Below the pieces are notes generated by a model. It did not search any database. It was not told the DNA's origin and saw nothing but the letters and a program-made list of their open reading frames with translations. From Sphingomonas sp. UBA4766 (GTDB lineage Bacteria; Pseudomonadota; Alphaproteobacteria; Sphingomonadales; Sphingomonadaceae): a DNA stretch of 8,598 nt. The position numbers and the translations under genes were made by a program. Below, one piece after another: positions 6,416 through 8,598 of the stretch. The stretch is from contig DHHS01000094.1 in NCBI GenBank assembly GCA_002403415.1, positions 42,853 through 51,450 on the forward strand, in the 5' to 3' direction. The stretch's first letter is position 1; every line of letters begins with the position of its first letter.

Positions 6416-7209
6416 CGCTAGCTGTTGCGCCAACGATTGGCGCTGTTGCCGGGCTGGCAATTGCATTGGTTGCGGCTGCGGTGCCGGCGCGGTTGCTCGA
6501 ATTGGCGGTGATGGCGATTGGCCTTCCCGAAATTGTCGCAGCAGCCGAACCGCCGCTGGGGCTGACGGCCCGGCTGGTGCTGTCGATTATCGGCGGCGGG
6601 CTGGTCGGCATGGTCGTTTGGCGGCTCGCCGCGCTGGTAGTGGGGGCGGCGACCGTGACGTTCGGCGGGCCGCGGCGGTCGGCTGAACCGGTGATCGGCG
6701 ATCGGCCCGTGCCAGTGATCCGTCGCGCCGATGCGCATCCCGACGCACCGCCGCGCGCCCCGCTCCACGCCAAAGCCGAATTGGGCACGCCGTTTCTCGA
6801 CATTCGCGCGCCGATGGTCGCCGGGCCGATTGACGGCCCCGATGCGGTGCGACCAGCGGACATAATCGACGCGGAAATGGCGCGCGATGTGCCCGCCGAT
6901 CTCGACCTGCCGCTGTCGGCGTTCGATCCGGCTGCCTTTGCCGCGGCCACCGGTGCGCCCGTACCGATCAGCCGCTTTGCCGCGGGCGAGCGTATCGAGA
7001 CCTTCGAGCTGACGCCGATCATCCGCACCCCCAACCCCACCCCCGTCGCACCGCCACTCGCCCGCACCGCGCCGCGCGATACTGAGGCCACGATTACCGC
7101 GCTGCTCGAACGGCTCGAGCGCGGCGTCACCCAGCGGGCGGAACGTGGGCCCGTCATCGGCAGCGGACCGGATCCCAGATCGCTGCGCCGTCTGGCATCA
7201 GGGCGCTGA
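6385..7209 (+). CDS. Uncharacterised two-helix membrane protein with proline-rich tail, downstream of the glycosyltransferase
   Basis: I cannot assign a function to this 274-aa protein. Residues 13-33 and about 62-90 are strongly hydrophobic and look like two membrane helices. A long proline-, alanine- and aspartate-rich region follows (about 95-230), with segments such as VIRRADAHPDAPPRAPLHA (111-129) and ELGTPFLDIRAP (132-143). A short predicted helix, TITALLERLERGVTQRAERG (236-255), ends the protein. This is a topology with both ends probably cytoplasmic and a long flexible tail, as in assembly or scaffolding factors. The start at ATG 6385 is supported by AGGT 9 bases upstream and by overlap with the glycosyltransferase end (stop 6415), implying coupled translation. 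The 3' end faces the 102-aa gene convergently with a 12-base gap. It has no Wzz or kinase motif. The location suggests a role in the glycan/exosortase pathway, which is inference only. Confidence 0.8.
   Translation: MVSSFRRPRLTLAVAPTIGAVAGLAIALVAAAVPARLLELAVMAIGLPEIVAAAEPPLGLTARLVLSIIGGGLVGMVVWRLAALVVGAATVTFGGPRRSAEPVIGDRPVPVIRRADAHPDAPPRAPLHAKAELGTPFLDIRAPMVAGPIDGPDAVRPADIIDAEMARDVPADLDLPLSAFDPAAFAAATGAPVPISRFAAGERIETFELTPIIRTPNPTPVAPPLARTAPRDTEATITALLERLERGVTQRAERGPVIGSGPDPRSLRRLASGR
6427..6443 (+). repeat. Perfect inverted repeat just after the glycosyltransferase stop
   Basis: GCGCCAA-CGA-TTGGCGC is a perfect 7-bp stem with a 3-base loop. It starts 11 bases after the glycosyltransferase stop and lies inside the start of the next gene's coding region (its residues 15-20). 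No T-run follows. It might affect mRNA processing or the ratio of the two overlapping products, but coding constraint alone could produce it. Confidence 0.3.
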
Positions 7210-7221
7210 GCCCGCCGCGCA

Positions 7222-7530
7222 TCAATCCGTCTCGACCGTCAGGATTTCGAGGTCCGCCGCGAGCGTGTCCGTTGCCCTGCGCACCGCCGCCACTTTCAGA
7301 TCCGCGACCAGATGGCCGCGCAACACAAATTCCGCTTCACTCAACCCGGCGAGCCAAGCGTCCGCCGCCGCCTCGGGCAGAAGCTGGACCGTGATGCTGT
7401 GGCGCGCGCCCACAAACGTGGCACTTGCCCAGCGCCGCCACCCGCTGGCGGTAATGTTCGCCGTGCAGCCCGCGCGGGCCGCCGATGCGAGCACGGCCTG
7501 ATCGACGACCACTCCAATGTCGCGCGCCAT
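7222..7530 (-). CDS. Uncharacterised 102-aa protein, second gene of the leftward regulatory unit
   Basis: I do not recognise this family. The protein starts MARDIGVVVDQAVLASAARA and continues with a small alpha/beta pattern: CTANITASGWRRWASATFVG (22-41), a strand HSITVQLLP (44-52), then an acidic loop, LRGHLVADLKVAAVRR and a final strand LEILTVETD. There is no signal peptide, membrane helix or obvious catalytic motif, so a soluble cytoplasmic protein is likely. It overlaps the upstream 57-aa gene as TGATG (stop and start share one base at 7530), a tight coupling arrangement, so the two are expected to be made together and may interact. The unit reads away from the S24 repressor gene and shares its regulatory region. 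It could be a toxin, antitoxin or stress protein, but nothing in the sequence decides this. Its 3' end faces the membrane protein gene with a 12-base gap. Confidence 0.75.
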   Translation of the reverse strand: MARDIGVVVDQAVLASAARAGCTANITASGWRRWASATFVGARHSITVQLLPEAAADAWLAGLSEAEFVLRGHLVADLKVAAVRRATDTLAADLEILTVETD

Positions 7531-7703
7531 CAGCGGTGCTCCGCGATGAACTGATCGATCCGTGCTACCGTGTCGGGCCGGGGCAAGCGCCCGCGACGCA
7601 GATCGCGCACCAGCGCCGGATCATTGAGGGTCAGCACGCCAAAGCGGGTTGGCGCCATGCCTGTTGCCCGCAAAAACCTGTCAACCTTGACGAGCACTGA
7701 CAT
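7530..7703 (-). CDS. 57-aa helix-turn-helix-like protein
   Basis: This small basic protein reads MSVLVKVDRFLRATGMAPTR followed by a segment with FGVLTLNDPALVRDLRRGR and the end DTVARIDQFIAEHR. The spacing of a first helix, an SPTRFG-like turn (residues 16-22) and a second helix with DLRRGR (34-39) resembles a minimal XRE/Cro-type DNA-binding fold, so a role as a small regulator is likely but not proven. ATG 7703 is chosen because GGAGG (7710-7714) lies 6 bases upstream; the frame opens further to a TTG at 7727, but that start has no ribosome binding site and overlaps the SOS box side. It is the first gene of a leftward pair with the 102-aa gene (TGATG overlap) and is divergent from the S24 repressor gene. 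Its promoter should lie in 7704-7790 and overlap the SOS box. Confidence 0.78.
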   Translation of the reverse strand: MSVLVKVDRFLRATGMAPTRFGVLTLNDPALVRDLRRGRLPRPDTVARIDQFIAEHR

Positions 7704-7728
7704 TGCATCCTCCACGAATCGCCTCAAT

Positions 7729-7743
7729 GTTCATACTATGTTC
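7729..7743. promoter_or_regulatory. Putative SOS (LexA) box, GTTC-N7-GTTC
   Basis: GTTC-ATACTAT-GTTC matches exactly the direct-repeat LexA operator known from Alphaproteobacteria (GTTCN7GTTC, read as GAACN7GAAC on the other strand). It lies 26 bases upstream of the leftward 57-aa gene and 47 bases upstream of the rightward repressor gene. On the minus strand it overlaps a plausible -10 (CATAGT, 17 bases after TAGACA as -35), a good place for repression of the leftward pair. Binding by LexA itself or by the neighbouring S24 protein cannot be told apart from sequence. Confidence 0.62.
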
Positions 7744-7762
7744 CACAAAATCCTACTTGTCT
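7734..7762 (-). promoter_or_regulatory. Possible leftward promoter for the 57-aa/102-aa pair
   Basis: On the minus strand TAGACA (five of six bases of TTGACA, at 7757-7762) is followed after 17 bases by CATAGT (four of six of TATAAT, at 7734-7739). Transcription would begin roughly 25 bases upstream of ATG 7703. The -35 box touches the TAGGAAATTTCCTA palindrome and the -10 box lies within the GAAC-N7-GAAC repeat, so both elements could be blocked by repressors. The match is moderate and Sphingomonas promoters vary. Confidence 0.4.
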
Positions 7763-7784
7763 AGGAAATTTCCTACGGGTAGGA
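7751..7784. promoter_or_regulatory. Palindromic operator array before the S24 repressor gene
   Basis: The half-site TCCTAC occurs at 7751-7756 and 7771-7776, exactly 20 bases apart, and its complement (c/g)TAGGA at 7761-7766 and 7779-7784. They combine into TCCTA-N6-TAGGA (7751-7766), the perfect 14-bp palindrome TAGGAAATTTCCTA (7762-7775) and TCCTAC-GG-GTAGGA (7771-7784). The last one overlaps the ribosome binding site AGGAGA (7781-7786) of the repressor gene, so binding, or an mRNA hairpin, could block its translation as well as transcription. Autoregulation by the S24 protein, or binding by the 57-aa protein, is the natural reading. Confidence 0.65.
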
Positions 7785-7790
7785 GAAGCC

Positions 7791-8417
7791 ATGGTTCATG
7801 TTGATCCCCGCGCCGCGCTGGCCGATGCCGCTGCTCACCGGGGGGAAAGCTTGGCCGCGCTCTCGCGGCTGATCGGGCGCAATGCGGCCTATCTTCAGCA
7901 ATTTGTGACACGCGGGTCGCCGCGCCTGCTGGCGGAGCGGGATCGGGGCATTTTGGCGGCCTATCTCGCGATTGACGAGGCATTGCTCGGCGCGCCGCCG
8001 TCGGGGAGCGCCGCGTCGCCGCTGGTGCCGGTGCCCCGGCTTGACGCGCTGGTGTCGGCCGGGCCGGGCGCGCTGGTCGATGCCGACCGCGCGACGGGGA
8101 CAGAGGCGCTCGACCCGGCGGTGCTGCGGCGGCTCGGTGTGCGCATGGCCGACGCCAGCATTGTGACGGCGCGGGGCGAATCGATGTTGCCGACGATTGC
8201 CGATGGCGATGAGCTGTTGGTCAATCAGGCCGATCGCGCCATCGGCACAGGCGGGATTTTCGTCGCGCGGCTTGACGGGGCGCTGGTAGTCAAGCGGTTG
8301 TCGCGCTCGGACGCGGGGGTGCGCATCATCAGCGACAACCCGGCTTACCCGCCGCTTGAGCGGGCTGACCTTGACGTGATCGGGCGGGTCGTGCGCCTGA
8401 CCCGCCAGCCGAAGTAA
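7791..8417 (+). CDS. S24-family LexA/CI-like repressor-peptidase
   Basis: This 208-aa protein joins an N-terminal helix-turn-helix-like domain (about residues 20-60, with SLAALSRLIGRNAAYLQQFV) to a C-terminal S24 peptidase domain of the LexA, UmuD and phage CI type. VSAGPGALV (88-96) provides an Ala90-Gly91 pair where LexA and CI are cut. RGESMLPTIADGDELLVNQ (128-146) holds the nucleophile Ser131, and GALVVKRLSR (163-172) the general base Lys168. The Ser-Lys distance of 37 equals that of LexA (Ser119, Lys156), so the catalytic dyad looks complete and RecA-stimulated self-cleavage is plausible. It is not LexA itself: the N-terminal domain differs and no winged-helix LexA motif is seen. ATG 7791 follows AGGAGA (7781-7786). 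It is divergent from the 57-aa/102-aa pair and has an operator array in front. The family is common in sphingomonads as a chromosomal gene, so prophage origin is not required. Confidence 0.9.
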   Translation: MVHVDPRAALADAAAHRGESLAALSRLIGRNAAYLQQFVTRGSPRLLAERDRGILAAYLAIDEALLGAPPSGSAASPLVPVPRLDALVSAGPGALVDADRATGTEALDPAVLRRLGVRMADASIVTARGESMLPTIADGDELLVNQADRAIGTGGIFVARLDGALVVKRLSRSDAGVRIISDNPAYPPLERADLDVIGRVVRLTRQPK

Positions 8418-8598
8418 CTATCCCGCCCGATCGCGCAGCCACACCGCCGTCGCAAGCGCAACGCCGCCCGCCAGTCCCACGATCAGTCCCAGGCTCGGCT
8501 GCCCCTGGCTCGCGCCGGCAAATGCGCCGATCAGCGCGCCGAGTGCCAGCAATAGGCCGCCGCCCATCATGCGGCGCGGGGGTGGGGGCGTGGGGGGG
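8418..8598 (-). CDS. Small two-helix membrane protein, 5' end outside the window
   Basis: The minus-strand frame ending at the TAG in 8418-8420 stays open to the window edge and reads PPTPPPPRR, MMGGGLLLALGALIGAFAG, ASQGQPSLGLIVGLAGGVAL and ATAVWLRDRAG. Two hydrophobic segments (GGGLLLALGALIGAFAG and LGLIVGLAGGVALATAVWL) separated by a short GQPS turn form a helical hairpin, ending in a positively charged tail. This is a coherent small inner-membrane protein and not a random frame. The first ATG codons in view are at 8570 and 8567, but the proline/arginine leader suggests that the true start lies a few codons beyond 8598. Its stop codon directly abuts the stop of the S24 gene (TAA then CTA on the + strand, no gap), so the two genes converge with no room for a terminator. 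Function is unknown. Confidence 0.66.
   Translation of the reverse strand, partial: PPTPPPPRRMMGGGLLLALGALIGAFAGASQGQPSLGLIVGLAGGVALATAVWLRDRAG

Noticed and set aside
6321..7157. Minus-strand 278-codon open frame with Ser/Ala/Gly repeats
   Set aside because: Antisense to the two-helix membrane protein. The plus frame has a well-placed start overlapping the glycosyltransferase and real membrane segments; the minus product is low complexity.
7222..8417. Prophage or genomic island remnant
   Set aside because: There is an S24 repressor and small regulators, but no integrase, attachment repeat, phage structural gene or compositional break is visible, so an ordinary chromosomal module is more likely.

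Overview
The window looks like chromosomal DNA of a sphingomonad (Sphingomonas or a close relative, Alphaproteobacteria). This rests on high GC with G/C-rich third codon positions, on protein families typical of that group, and on an alphaproteobacterial-type SOS box (GTTC-N7-GTTC). The genus is inferred from family resemblance only. Genes are packed tightly, with several stop/start overlaps. No rRNA, tRNA, CRISPR array, insertion sequence or other mobile element is visible, and no stretch over about 120 bases lacks a gene.

Left part (1-1215, + strand): the 3' end of putA (proline catabolism), then a small gene for an exported protein of unknown function.

Centre (1237-7209): a surface-glycan locus of the exosortase A (PEP-CTERM) type, built from two divergent transcription units. 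Leftward, a 40-aa one-helix membrane protein overlaps an exosortase A-type O-glycosylation ligase. The ligase overlaps an acyltransferase-3 gene by ATGA, and an MscS-type mechanosensitive channel follows after a 7-bp-stem hairpin. Rightward, an exosortase A-type family 4 glycosyltransferase overlaps by 31 bases a gene for an uncharacterised two-helix membrane protein with a proline-rich tail. A plausible joint role is that the glycosyltransferase helps build a lipid-linked sugar chain, the ligase transfers or polymerises it outside the inner membrane, and the acyltransferase decorates it. No exosortase and no PEP-CTERM substrate lies in the window, so this is either the edge of a larger locus or a separated satellite.

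Right part (7222-8598): a compact regulatory module. A LexA/CI-type repressor-peptidase of the S24 family (Ala90-Gly91, Ser131, Lys168) is transcribed rightward, and a two-gene unit (57-aa helix-turn-helix-like protein and 102-aa unknown protein, coupled by TGATG) leftward. The 87-base divergent region between them holds a perfect GTTC-N7-GTTC SOS box and, next to it, a dense array of TCCTAC/GTAGGA half-sites including the 14-bp perfect palindrome TAGGAAATTTCCTA. This resembles a phage-style genetic switch without any phage structural genes, and it is the strongest candidate here for an undescribed system. The window ends in the C-terminal part of a small two-helix membrane protein gene on the minus strand, directly abutting the repressor gene's stop codon.
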